Source: Candidatus Zixiibacteriota bacterium (GTDB lineage: Bacteria > Zixibacteria > MSB-5A5 > SM1-73). Taken from it: DNA of 12,655 nt. Under the pieces are notes generated by a model that was not told the origin of the DNA, searched no databases, and saw only the letters and a program-made list of their open reading frames with translations. The translations under genes were made by a program, and so were the position numbers. Location of the stretch: positions 1-12,655 of the forward strand of contig JALHUP010000103.1 of NCBI GenBank assembly GCA_022866585.1, read 5' to 3'. How positions within the stretch are numbered: position 1 is the stretch's first letter; every line of letters starts with the position of its first letter. Below, piece after piece: positions 1 through 7,007 of the stretch.

Positions 1-590
1 GTAAATCTTTTGGGAGAGAAGTGACTTCCTCCTACGGAAATCTCTTTGCCGATCGGATCCAAATTGGGGAACAGGACATCCACCACATCCGCCCCTAATA
101 CCATCACCATGGCTCGGTACTTAACATCGCTGTCCGTGAAGAATCTCCCCTCTTCTGCATAATTATTGTTGACCACCTCATATTCTGGAAGGACGCCAAT
201 TAGTTCAAAGTTGCTCACCTTGTTTTCCTTATATTTTACCGTTTTGGTTCCGGGACCCCAATTTTGGGGAGAAACAGCCTCCACCGAAGGGCAAAGGTTC
301 TTTACTGCTATAGCGTCCTCAAAGGTTATGGGTTTTCGATTTCTTTCTTCCTCTGAAGGTCCATCGAATTGAATCGCGATTTTGAACTTAGTCACATAGA
401 TAGCATTAGAGCCCAATGACTCTATTTGCCGAGCCATGCTTTTGTTCAGGCCTGTTATTATAGAAACCATGGCGATGACCGTGGTTACTCCAATCAACAC
501 CCCCAAGATGGTCAAAAAAGCCCGCATCTTGTGGGTTTTGATTGCCGCCATGGCCATCAGCATGCTTTCTTTGATTTCAAAAATATTCAT
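1..590 (-). CDS. MacB/FtsX-type ABC transporter permease, N-terminal part (runs off left edge)
   Basis: Inner membrane permease subunit of the MacB type. Translating the minus strand from the ATG at 590 gives 196 uninterrupted residues to the window edge, starting MNIFEIKESMLMAM. A cytoplasmic amphipathic stretch (1-22) is followed by the first membrane helix (about 24-48, with the family-typical LTILGVLIGVTTVIA). The start of the extracytoplasmic MacB_PCD domain follows, including the family-typical FPNLDPIGKEI (about 174-184). The C-terminal three helices lie outside the window. It is the last visible gene of the efflux operon, 45 bp after the upstream permease, which it resembles along its whole visible length (duplication and divergence). 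The spacer is a heptamer array rather than a normal leader, and no good Shine-Dalgarno is seen. Family assignment is firm; the substrate cannot be read from sequence. Confidence 0.9.
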   Translation of the reverse strand, partial: MNIFEIKESMLMAMAAIKTHKMRAFLTILGVLIGVTTVIAMVSIITGLNKSMARQIESLGSNAIYVTKFKIAIQFDGPSEEERNRKPITFEDAIAVKNLCPSVEAVSPQNWGPGTKTVKYKENKVSNFELIGVLPEYEVVNNNYAEEGRFFTDSDVKYRAMVMVLGADVVDVLFPNLDPIGKEISVGGSHFSPKRF

Positions 591-592
591 TA

Positions 593-641
593 TTGATCCG
601 TTATGCGTTATCCGTCATTCGTCATTCGTCATACGTCATTC
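593..641. repeat. Array of seven 7-bp units between the two permease genes
   Basis: Read on the minus strand, 641 to 593 divides into seven consecutive heptamers: GAATGAC, GTATGAC, GAATGAC, GAATGAC, GGATAAC, GCATAAC, GGATCAA. The first four are nearly identical and the last three degenerate. The array contains the last Glu codon and the TGA stop of the upstream permease (636-638) and ends two bases before the ATG of the next permease (590), so it makes up the whole intergenic spacer. The 7-bp period recalls the short tandemly repeated repetitive (STRR) heptamers known from cyanobacteria, but the unit and host differ. Confidence 0.85.
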
Positions 642-1853
642 ATATCTCAACGCCTCAATGGGATTCAGTCTGGCGGCTTTCATGGCCGGGAATATTCCAA
701 AAAATATCCCCACAGATGAAGCTACAAATAATGCCACCGCCACTGACCACCCTTCCACCGCAGAAGGCAGAGGAGTGGTAAGGGAAAGAATCTTGGCGAT
801 TAAAGCTCCCATAGCCACACCGGCTATCCCCCCCACTAAAGCCAGAGTTACCGCCTCCACCAGAAATTGCCACAAAATATTTCTTCTCCTGGCACCCAAA
901 GCCTTCCGGATACCTATCTCTTTGGTTCTCTCGGTCACCGAAACTAACATTATATTCATTATCACGATCCCGCCCACCACCAAAGATATGGAGGCTATAC
1001 CTCCCATCACCATGAGGGCAAGTCGAGTGAACTGGCGGAAGAAGTCCATTATGCTCTCTGAGGTTAAGATGGCGAAATCATCCTCCTTATCATAGGGAAC
1101 ATTCCTCCGCGCCCTCAAAATCAACCGACATTGATCCATGGCCTCCTGCATGGACATGAAATCACGCGCTTTAACAAATACCATTAAGAACATGCTCCGC
1201 TTGAAAATCTTTTGATAGGTGGTTATGGGAATGAGAACGAAATTATCCTGATTATCTCCCAGAAAAGTCCCTTTCTTTTTTGCTACTCCAATGATTCTAA
1301 AGTAATCATTGCCGATCTTTATATCTTTTCCCATGGGATCCTCGTTAGGGAAAAGATTCTCCACTATCTCCCAGCCTACAAAACAGACCTGCCTATTATG
1401 TTCCACCTCGAACTCCGAGATACCCCTTCCTTCATAAACGTCATGGTTGGCGATCTCGGTTATGTTGGCAGTTGCTCCTACGATAGTCATGTTGGAGAGA
1501 TGCTTATTCTTATATTTAACCTTTCTCCAGCTAATAGCTTCAGCTCCCACCTTCCCGCAATCCGGACAGTTCTCTTTAATGGCTTCCATATCCTTCAGGG
1601 TGAGATTTTTCCTTTTTATCTGTTTGAACCATTCCTCACTGGAGGTGATCATACCGAACTTGCGAATCAGAAAGGTGGTCGATCCCATACTTGATATCTC
1701 CGTCTCCACATATTTATTCATACCGGAGATGATGGCGACCACCGCGATCACAGTCATCACCCCGATGATCACCCCGATCAAAGTCAGAATCGATCTCAGT
1801 TTGTTCGCAACCAACGATCTTAAAGCGATAACTATGCCTTCTAAGAATTGCAT
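636..1853 (-). CDS. MacB/FtsX-type ABC transporter permease
   Basis: Complete 405-residue inner membrane permease. Visible layout: first helix at about 21-44 (LTLIGVIIGVMTVIAVVAI); a large extracytoplasmic MacB_PCD domain at about 48-272 with FPNEDPMGKDI; then three C-terminal helices at about 276-306, 327-356 and 368-391. The cytoplasmic loop after helix 2 carries the FtsX-family coupling motif SVTERTKEIGIRKALGARRR, and the protein ends in LNPIEALRYE, as MacB-type permeases do. MacB of E. coli carries an N-terminal ATPase; this protein does not, and the ATPase is the separate gene at 2133-2816. It probably pairs with the permease at 1-590. Cysteines at 96 and 99 form a CPDC motif in the extracytoplasmic domain, with further cysteines at 157 and 242. 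No convincing Shine-Dalgarno precedes the ATG, but the N-terminus matches the family. Confidence 0.95.
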   Translation of the reverse strand: MQFLEGIVIALRSLVANKLRSILTLIGVIIGVMTVIAVVAIISGMNKYVETEISSMGSTTFLIRKFGMITSSEEWFKQIKRKNLTLKDMEAIKENCPDCGKVGAEAISWRKVKYKNKHLSNMTIVGATANITEIANHDVYEGRGISEFEVEHNRQVCFVGWEIVENLFPNEDPMGKDIKIGNDYFRIIGVAKKKGTFLGDNQDNFVLIPITTYQKIFKRSMFLMVFVKARDFMSMQEAMDQCRLILRARRNVPYDKEDDFAILTSESIMDFFRQFTRLALMVMGGIASISLVVGGIVIMNIMLVSVTERTKEIGIRKALGARRRNILWQFLVEAVTLALVGGIAGVAMGALIAKILSLTTPLPSAVEGWSVAVALFVASSVGIFFGIFPAMKAARLNPIEALRYE

Positions 1854-1955
1854 GTCAAAATAGGTTTGAAGTTCGTGGGTTTGTTAGTTTAAAAAAATTC
1901 TTTAAGAACTTTCTGAAAAACTATCTTAAAGGGGCAATCCACACGGCTCATCGAT

Positions 1956-2055
1956 TGGAGTGTTCACCTTTAGGTGAACCAGTTGAAGCTCTTTGTATTT
2001 TGAGAAGTTTTCCGCAGGATCCATAGAACGGGTCAAGCTAAAGCTTGACACTCCA
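1956..2055. repeat. Two-palindrome intergenic element (copy A)
   Basis: The 279-bp gap between the ATPase and permease genes has no gene but holds a 100-bp structured element. Its ends are a perfect 8-bp inverted repeat, TGGAGTGT at 1956-1963 and ACACTCCA at 2048-2055. Just inside each end is a perfect interrupted palindrome with a two-base centre: GTTCACCT-TT-AGGTGAAC (1962-1979) and GTCAAGCT-AA-AGCTTGAC (2032-2049). The layout resembles the element at 4269-4333. It may be a dispersed repeat that folds in mRNA; its function is unknown. Confidence 0.7.
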
Positions 2056-2132
2056 GCATAACTTTCCCCTATTTAGCTTTTAAAGGAATCCGTTTAAATT
2101 TTCTTGTCCTCGTTTTCTGATTTTTGACCCCA

Positions 2133-2816
2133 TCAGTGCTTTATCCTTTCCTCTTTTTCCACCATTCCGTCTCTAATATGGATCACCCGATCGGCATAGG
2201 TGGCTATATCCAGCTCATGGGTAACAATGATAATGGTGTTTCCCTGCTTGTGAAGTTTATCAAACAACTTCATGATGTCAACTCCGGTAGCGGTATCTAA
2301 ATTCCCGGTGGGTTCGTCCGCCAAAATCAAAGAGGGATTGTTCACCAGAGCCCGGGCAATTGCCACTCTCTGCCTTTCTCCACCGGAAAGCTCATTCGGC
2401 TTATGAGTCATCCGATCCTCCAAATCCACCATCTTCAGGGCTTCTTTTGCTTTTCTCTTTCTCTCTTCCGATTCAGTTCCATTGTAGACTAATGGGAGTT
2501 CTACATTATGTGCGGCCGTGGCACGAGGCAAAAGATTAAAAGTCTGAAATACGAAGCCTATCTCTTTGTTTCGAATGTATGCTAGCTCATCGTCGTTCAT
2601 TTGACTGACTAATCGATCGTTTAAGTAATAATCGCCTTTGCTGGGGGTATCCAGACAACCGATGAGATTCATCAAGGTTGACTTGCCCGAGCCGGAAGGA
2701 CCCATGATGGCCATATATTCTCCTTTTTCCACCTGCAGGGTGATTCCTCTGAGGGCATTAACCTTCTCCGCCCCCATCTCGTAGACCTTCCAGAGGTTTT
2801 CTGTTCTGATCAACAC
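2133..2816 (-). CDS. MacB-type ABC transporter ATP-binding subunit
   Basis: Cytoplasmic ATPase of 227 residues, the usual length for the MacB/LolD/FtsE class. Walker A GPSGSGKST at 39-47, Q-loop glutamine at 91 in FVFQTFNLLPR, ABC signature LSGGERQRVAIARAL from 143, Walker B LILADEPTGNLD with catalytic Glu168, and switch histidine at 200 (VTHE). The FNLLPR segment after the Q-loop is typical of this class. It hydrolyses ATP to drive the two permeases encoded downstream. The start codon is GTG at 2816, with GGAGG about 10 bases upstream. LolD is the main alternative, since LolCDE also has one ATPase and two permeases, but the neighbouring adaptor and TolC genes favour a MacAB-TolC-like pump. 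Confidence 0.95.
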   Translation of the reverse strand: MLIRTENLWKVYEMGAEKVNALRGITLQVEKGEYMAIMGPSGSGKSTLMNLIGCLDTPSKGDYYLNDRLVSQMNDDELAYIRNKEIGFVFQTFNLLPRATAAHNVELPLVYNGTESEERKRKAKEALKMVDLEDRMTHKPNELSGGERQRVAIARALVNNPSLILADEPTGNLDTATGVDIMKLFDKLHKQGNTIIIVTHELDIATYADRVIHIRDGMVEKEERIKH

Positions 2817-2862
2817 CTAAAATTTTCCTCCCATATTTCTTCTGTGAAGCTACCCCCTCACC

Positions 2863-2893
2863 CTATCCCTCTCCCCAAGGGGAGAGGGGATAG
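2863..2893. repeat. C/G-rich palindromic repeat between adaptor and ATPase genes
   Basis: The 91-bp gap carries a near-perfect palindrome: a 14-base arm at 2863-2876 (CTATCCCTCTCCCC), AA at the centre (2877-2878), and the complementary arm at 2879-2893 with one extra G. It is preceded by a C-rich run from 2852. The CTCTCCCC-AA-GGGGAGAG core resembles intergenic repeats common in many environmental genomes. No T-tract follows on the minus strand, so it is not an intrinsic terminator of the operon; it could stabilise upstream mRNA ends. Confidence 0.75.
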
Positions 2894-2907
2894 TTGACTC
2901 GCTTTTG

Positions 2908-4152
2908 TTATCCTTTTTCGCTTTCCTCTTTTTTCTCTACTTTTTTCTCTATTTTAACTTTATCCCCATCCTTCAAAGTTCTTAAAATTTTATAGCTTCC
3001 CGTCACCACTTGGTCGTTCTCATTTATGCCGGAGAGTATCTCTATGTTCTGCTGGTCAGCAATTCCGGTTTTGACCTTCACAAACTTTGCCCTTCCCTCT
3101 TTAATCACAAACACCCCTTGAACCTCTTTCTCTTTCTTCTTTTTTTCATCCTTGGTCTGGTTGCTGTCTGTCGAAGCCAGAGCCCCTTCCTCTTTCTTCT
3201 TTAGTGTATCAGCTTTTTCCTCCTTCATCACCACGGCTTGAATGGGGAGGCTTAAAACATTGGGATGAAAGTTGGTGGTGACGTCTACAGTGGCGGACAT
3301 GCCTGGTCTAATATCCGGAATTGTATCCAGAAGCATGACTTTTACCAAGAAGTTGGTAACCTGATCCTGGGTTCCCAAACCGCTGATTCTGGCGGTATGT
3401 CCGATCTCCGTCACTATTCCCTTAAAGAGGGTGTCGGGGAAGGCATCTATCTCTATCTTGGCTTCCTGGTCTACCTTTACGCTGGCTACATCAGTCTCGT
3501 CTACTTCCACCTCTGCTTGTATTTCGCTCATGTCGGAGATAGTCATAATCACCGTGCCGGGATTGTTCATGGTGCCAATCATCACTATCTCGCCCAACTT
3601 AGCATTAAGGGCAGTGACCATTCCGTCCATAGGAGAGGTTATGGTGGTCTTGCTCAAATCATACTCTGCTTGTTCCAAGTTAGCCACGCTTTGGGCACGT
3701 TGCGCCTGGGTTAAATGGAGTTGGGTAAAAGCGGCATCATATTGCTCTTTTGAACTCAGCTTTTTTTCAAAAAGCTCCTTTTGTCTTTGGTAAACCAACT
3801 GAGCCTGTTCCAAATTAGCCTCAGCTGAACTCAATTGAGCTTTCGCTTGATTGGCCGCCGCTTTATATTCGGTCTCATCCAGTTGAACCAAAAGCTGTCT
3901 TTTCTTTACCAGGTCCCCCTCTTTCACCGGAAGCTTCACGATCTTAGCAGGCACATACGCACTGATCTTAACATCGGTTTTAGGAGTTATTCTGCCATTC
4001 GCGGTTACAATAGACGTTATGTCACCCCTTTTGGCTTTGTCGACCTGGACTTTATAGGCCTTCTCTCCACTTTTAAAAATATTGACAACTACAATGATGG
4101 CTACTACGGCAATCGCTCCTAAAATTATGATGATTTTTTTCTTTTTCTTCAT
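2908..4152 (-). CDS. MacA/HlyD-type periplasmic adaptor subunit
   Basis: Membrane fusion protein of 414 residues linking an inner membrane transporter to a TolC channel. A lysine-rich start and one membrane anchor (about 6-25) place the rest in the periplasm. The barrel-sandwich (lipoyl-like) halves are at about 45-95 and 170-205. Between them is an Ala/Gln/Glu-rich coiled-coil hairpin (about 93-168) expected to contact the outer membrane channel. A beta-barrel domain (about 210-295) with IRPGMSATVD and a C-terminal membrane-proximal domain (about 345-400) follow. Unusual are a Lys/Glu-rich, probably disordered insert at about 310-345 and a charged tail after 398. There is no lipobox. AAGGAGG lies 4 bases before the ATG. 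The gene sits between the TolC-like and ATPase genes, supporting a MacA-like role. Confidence 0.93.
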   Translation of the reverse strand: MKKKKKIIIILGAIAVVAIIVVVNIFKSGEKAYKVQVDKAKRGDITSIVTANGRITPKTDVKISAYVPAKIVKLPVKEGDLVKKRQLLVQLDETEYKAAANQAKAQLSSAEANLEQAQLVYQRQKELFEKKLSSKEQYDAAFTQLHLTQAQRAQSVANLEQAEYDLSKTTITSPMDGMVTALNAKLGEIVMIGTMNNPGTVIMTISDMSEIQAEVEVDETDVASVKVDQEAKIEIDAFPDTLFKGIVTEIGHTARISGLGTQDQVTNFLVKVMLLDTIPDIRPGMSATVDVTTNFHPNVLSLPIQAVVMKEEKADTLKKKEEGALASTDSNQTKDEKKKKEKEVQGVFVIKEGRAKFVKVKTGIADQQNIEILSGINENDQVVTGSYKILRTLKDGDKVKIEKKVEKKEESEKG

Positions 4153-4268
4153 AAATCCTCCTTAGGCGGAATCAAAAAGCATGTTTGAAGGTTTCTGGAA
4201 ATTAAACTTCACTTAAAACATTACGCTTCTTCCAAAAAACTTGTAAACTCTGATTCGAATTTAGACTT

Positions 4269-4333
4269 GTAGTGGCAAAGTTTACTTTGCCTTAGTTGGT
4301 TTGCATTTCGGAGCGCGACACAAGTGTCGCTAC
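4269..4333. repeat. Two-palindrome intergenic element (copy B)
   Basis: Lies in the 264-bp gap between the TolC-like and adaptor genes. It holds two perfect interrupted palindromes with two-base centres: GGCAAAGT-TT-ACTTTGCC (4274-4291) and GCGACAC-AA-GTGTCGC (4315-4330). They are enclosed by GTAG (4269-4272) and CTAC (4330-4333). As in the element at 1956-2055, the first palindrome has TT and the second AA at its centre. The palindrome sequences differ between the two elements, so the shared feature is architecture. Function is unknown. Confidence 0.65.
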
Positions 4334-4382
4334 TCCTTTTGCTCATTACTCTCTGTTCTTACTTTTTACCCTCTTTCCACGC

Positions 4383-4397
4383 CCCGCCTGAGGCGGG
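4383..4397. repeat. Short GC-rich hairpin after the TolC-like gene
   Basis: CCCGCC at 4383-4388 and GGCGGG at 4392-4397 form a 6-bp stem with a TGA centre, 20 bp beyond the stop codon of the TolC-like gene. There is no T-run on the minus-strand side, so it is not a typical intrinsic terminator. The rest of the 4153-4416 gap, beyond this and copy B, shows no gene. Confidence 0.6.
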
Positions 4398-4416
4398 ACG
4401 GCTACCAATCTTCACT

Positions 4417-5706
4417 CTATTTTCCGACGGCTTTTTCAAGCTGGGCTATTGCCAGATTATAGTCGTATAAAGCCTGCACCTGATTGCTCTCGGCGGTTTT
4501 GTAGCTGTAGTTGGCATCCAGAAGCTCCAACATAGAAGCCGCACCTAAATTATATTTCTCCTTGGTCAAGTTCTGGTCTTCCTCAGCCGACTTCAAAGCG
4601 TCCTCGGTCACTCGAATCTTCTGCTCTGCTTCCATTATCGCCAAAAGAGCTTTGTTGATCTCCAACTTAACTTCTCTTCTGTCTTTTCTTAACTTCTCTT
4701 TTGCTGATTGCAGATTAGTTTGCGCGCTCCATATTCTCGAGAGCGTGGAAAGTCCATTGGATAGGTTGAGGCTTACCTGTATCCCCATATACCACGGATC
4801 GTAAGGTTTTCGATAGTCTGCCCAGCTTTCGGGGAACTTCGTATCGCTCCAATTATAATTTACCCCAAAGGAGATGTTGGGTAAGTTCACACTCCGTGCC
4901 ATAGTTAGCCCAGAATGAGCTTGATCTACTTCTGATTTGGTTATGTTAATCTGGGGATGATTTTCTATGGTCTTTTCTGTAATTGGGTATGCGGTAGGGT
5001 CAAACTTTTTATACTCCAACTTTGCATCTATTTGAATCGGTAAATCTACATTCCTCCCCAGAATATTATTCAGATCAGCCTCCGCCAACTTTATGCTATT
5101 TTGGTCGGTGATCAAAGCCAAACTATCATTAGCTAACTGCACCTTTGCCTTTAAGTAGTCAGAGAGAGAAGCCGAGCCCAGATCATATTTGGCTTTAGCC
5201 ATATTTAATTGCTCTTCGCTTCTTTTAACCGCTTCGGTTTGAACTTCCAATAACATCTGAGTTTTGAGAAGGGCATAACAGCTGTTCTTAACTCCCAAGA
5301 CTACCGTTTGTTTGGTTAACTTGAGATTCTCTCGGGCTGAAGATTTACCTTTCTTAGAGTAGTTGTAATTTGCTACATTGTTCCAGCCATCGAAAATGGT
5401 TTGGGTAAAACTCAGTCCCAAGCCATAGGAACTTTGGTACTGAGAAGCAACGTCGTACCTATACCTGCTCCCGGAGTAGCTAAGACCCACTTTTGGCAAG
5501 AAGAAGCCTTCCCAGGTTCCTAAAAAGTTATATTTAGCCCTATCGTAATTCTTTTCAGCCGTTCTAATGTCATAGTTGTTCTTAAGGGCAATTCTTATAC
5601 ATTCGTCTATGGTCAAGACCTCTTGAGAGGATGGCTCGGTTTGAGCCAAAGTGAAGTTAACCCAAAAAAATAGGGTGAAGATGGTTAGGAAAATCGATTT
5701 TTTCAT
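4417..5706 (-). CDS. TolC-family outer membrane efflux protein
   Basis: Outer membrane channel of 429 residues, a normal TolC/OEP length. A Sec signal peptide (residues 1 to about 21, MKKSIFLTIFTLFFWVNFTLA) is followed by a mature start near QTEPSS; no lipobox cysteine is present. Two similar OEP halves are visible. The first begins with LTIDECIRIALKNNYDI, and each half has a long helical stretch with a related motif (YDLGSASLSDYLKA and YNLGAASMLELLDA). Repeat-type YSGSRY and VNYNWSD segments fit the beta-barrel strands. The gene starts 20 bp after the Yip1-family gene and precedes the adaptor gene, so it is the likely exit duct of the pump encoded here. AAGGAG lies upstream of the ATG. Confidence 0.93.
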   Translation of the reverse strand: MKKSIFLTIFTLFFWVNFTLAQTEPSSQEVLTIDECIRIALKNNYDIRTAEKNYDRAKYNFLGTWEGFFLPKVGLSYSGSRYRYDVASQYQSSYGLGLSFTQTIFDGWNNVANYNYSKKGKSSARENLKLTKQTVVLGVKNSCYALLKTQMLLEVQTEAVKRSEEQLNMAKAKYDLGSASLSDYLKAKVQLANDSLALITDQNSIKLAEADLNNILGRNVDLPIQIDAKLEYKKFDPTAYPITEKTIENHPQINITKSEVDQAHSGLTMARSVNLPNISFGVNYNWSDTKFPESWADYRKPYDPWYMGIQVSLNLSNGLSTLSRIWSAQTNLQSAKEKLRKDRREVKLEINKALLAIMEAEQKIRVTEDALKSAEEDQNLTKEKYNLGAASMLELLDANYSYKTAESNQVQALYDYNLAIAQLEKAVGK

Positions 5707-5726
5707 TTCTCTTTCTCCTTATTATA

Positions 5727-6458
5727 TTAGAAGCTAAACATTCCACCTAATAGGCTGGATACTCCAGATTTTAGAAAAACCCATACGATCCAGAGAACAA
5801 ATACCGTAGTATAAGATTTTTTGGGAGTGAATTTATATATAACCGCCATCCCTATAGAGATCAGGATCACCTGCCAGATGACGAAGATGTCGAAGCTGGA
5901 GAAAATACTATACAAAAAGGACCCTTTAGCATCAGGCGAAAGCAACAAAGCTAAGTTGGTCTGAACGTCTGTGCTCTTCTTTACCAAAGTCAAGGGTAGC
6001 TTAACTACCGTGGCAGGAATGCCAATCAAGCCGGAGTAGCAATAAACAGAGAAGACTTTTCTGAAAGTGGAATCCCCTCCCAGAAGGACATTAAATACGA
6101 AGAAAAGAATCGCTGAAGCTATGGCGAGATAAAACAAGGCTCCTATGGGGGTAATGCCCAACTGCCATGCCGGAGGATGTCCGGTTCCCTGCATTTTCTC
6201 AATGATCGCCCCTTTTTGTTCAGCCGGAATTTTCTCGTTAGCTTCGATTTTGGCGATCTGCTCACCCATTATGAAAGGATAAGCATAATAGTAATACACT
6301 ATCCCCAAAAGGCTCACGATGATAAATGGAATTAACCAGGTGGGTTTAATTTTTAAACTCGCAAAGACTTTTTTGGGCTCAAAAAATATGTTTATGATTT
6401 TGGATGCTCCCCCCATGGGTTTTTCTTCCTGCGGAATAGTTGAAATAACTTCTTCCAT
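5727..6458 (-). CDS. Yip1-family integral membrane protein
   Basis: Membrane protein of 243 residues that resembles the bacterial Yip1/YIP1 domain family. A cytoplasmic N-terminus contains the family-typical IINIFFEPKKVFASLKIKPTW (about 21-41). About five membrane helices follow (roughly 41-60, 101-125, 136-160, 188-209 and 216-238), and a hydrophilic loop at about 66-95 lies between helices 1 and 2. The molecular role of bacterial members is not established. It is the first gene of the visible efflux operon, 20 bp before the TolC-like gene, so it may help assembly or membrane placement of the pump, but that is inference. AAAGGAGAG precedes the ATG at a normal distance. Family call is moderately strong. 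Confidence 0.8.
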   Translation of the reverse strand: MEEVISTIPQEEKPMGGASKIINIFFEPKKVFASLKIKPTWLIPFIIVSLLGIVYYYYAYPFIMGEQIAKIEANEKIPAEQKGAIIEKMQGTGHPPAWQLGITPIGALFYLAIASAILFFVFNVLLGGDSTFRKVFSVYCYSGLIGIPATVVKLPLTLVKKSTDVQTNLALLLSPDAKGSFLYSIFSSFDIFVIWQVILISIGMAVIYKFTPKKSYTTVFVLWIVWVFLKSGVSSLLGGMFSF

Positions 6459-6537
6459 CTAAACTCTCCTTTCTAAGAAGATTCTCTTCACATCAATTAT
6501 TTAAACGTATAGAATCTGAAATAAGTTTCAAAAAAAA

Positions 6538-6586
6538 CAGAAGACAATTAGCAGTAACCAGTCGGCAGATAGCAGTTGGCAGTTTC
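6538..6586 (+). repeat. Left array of seven CAG-starting heptamers
   Basis: On the plus strand the stretch divides into seven heptamers, each beginning CA and six beginning CAG: CAGAAGA, CAATTAG, CAGTAAC, CAGTCGG, CAGATAG, CAGTTGG, CAGTTTC. The consensus is near CAGTTGG. It lies between the Yip1-family gene start (6458) and the S23-type gene stop (6629). The same family of units appears in reverse orientation at 7008-7042. Confidence 0.8.
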
Positions 6587-6628
6587 AGATTCCTAAAAAC
6601 GATCTTTAGCCGGTATTGACAAAACTCT

Positions 6629-6988
6629 TTATTCCGTTCTTTTCAAACTTCTACTTAAACCAACAATCATAGAGGATATTTCTTCCAATTTTCTTTTGAG
6701 CTCATAGGAATCGTTATTATGGGTATACTCCAGTTTTTCTGAAATATCCAGACATGCTATGACTTCATGTTTAGATCTTAACGCATAATTCAAAAACTTT
6801 GAGAATTCCTTAGAAGATTCACATCCACTTCCTTCCGCGATATTGAGCACAATAGAAGTTACCGCCCTTCTTATTTGATTAGTCAAACCAAATATTTCTT
6901 CTTTAGGGAACTTCTTCGAAACGTCATAGACTTCTTTGACCACATCTAACGCCTTATTGTATACTGATAAATCTTTAAACCCAGTCAT
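6629..6988 (-). CDS. Four-helix-bundle protein, S23 / 23S rRNA intervening-sequence protein family
   Basis: Small protein of 119 residues, the normal length for the S23 (TIGR02436-like) four-helix-bundle family. Family hallmarks are DLSVYNKALDVVKEVY (6-21), FPKEEIFGLTNQIRRA (27-42), NIAEG (49-53) and EFSKFLNYALRSKHEV (61-76). The founding members are encoded in intervening sequences of 23S rRNA genes, for example in Leptospira. Relatives include the accessory variability determinant Avd of diversity-generating retroelements, which binds nucleic acid. No rRNA or retroelement is nearby. The function of such stand-alone copies is unknown. AAGGAGGA lies 5 bases before the ATG, so it is probably translated. 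It separates hppA from the efflux operon and is flanked by inverted heptamer arrays. Its codons look somewhat A+T-richer than those of its neighbours (by eye, not computed). Confidence 0.92.
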   Translation of the reverse strand: MTGFKDLSVYNKALDVVKEVYDVSKKFPKEEIFGLTNQIRRAVTSIVLNIAEGSGCESSKEFSKFLNYALRSKHEVIACLDISEKLEYTHNNDSYELKRKLEEISSMIVGLSRSLKRTE

Positions 6989-7007
6989 CTTTTCCTCCTT
7001 TCAGAGA

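Noticed and set aside
436..1095. Long plus-strand reading frame of 219 codons
   Set aside because: It is antisense to the two permease genes and passes through the heptamer array; its translation resembles no family, while the minus-strand frames carry clear MacB motifs.
4383..4397. GC-rich hairpin after the TolC-like gene as an intrinsic terminator
   Set aside because: No T-run follows on the minus strand, and the downstream adaptor gene belongs to the same system.
6504..6531. Possible sigma-70 promoter for the Yip1-first operon (TTGAAA and TACGTT on the minus strand, 16-base spacer)
   Set aside because: The -10 match is poor and the region is A+T-rich, so such pairs are expected by chance; the -35 also lies at the edge of the heptamer array.
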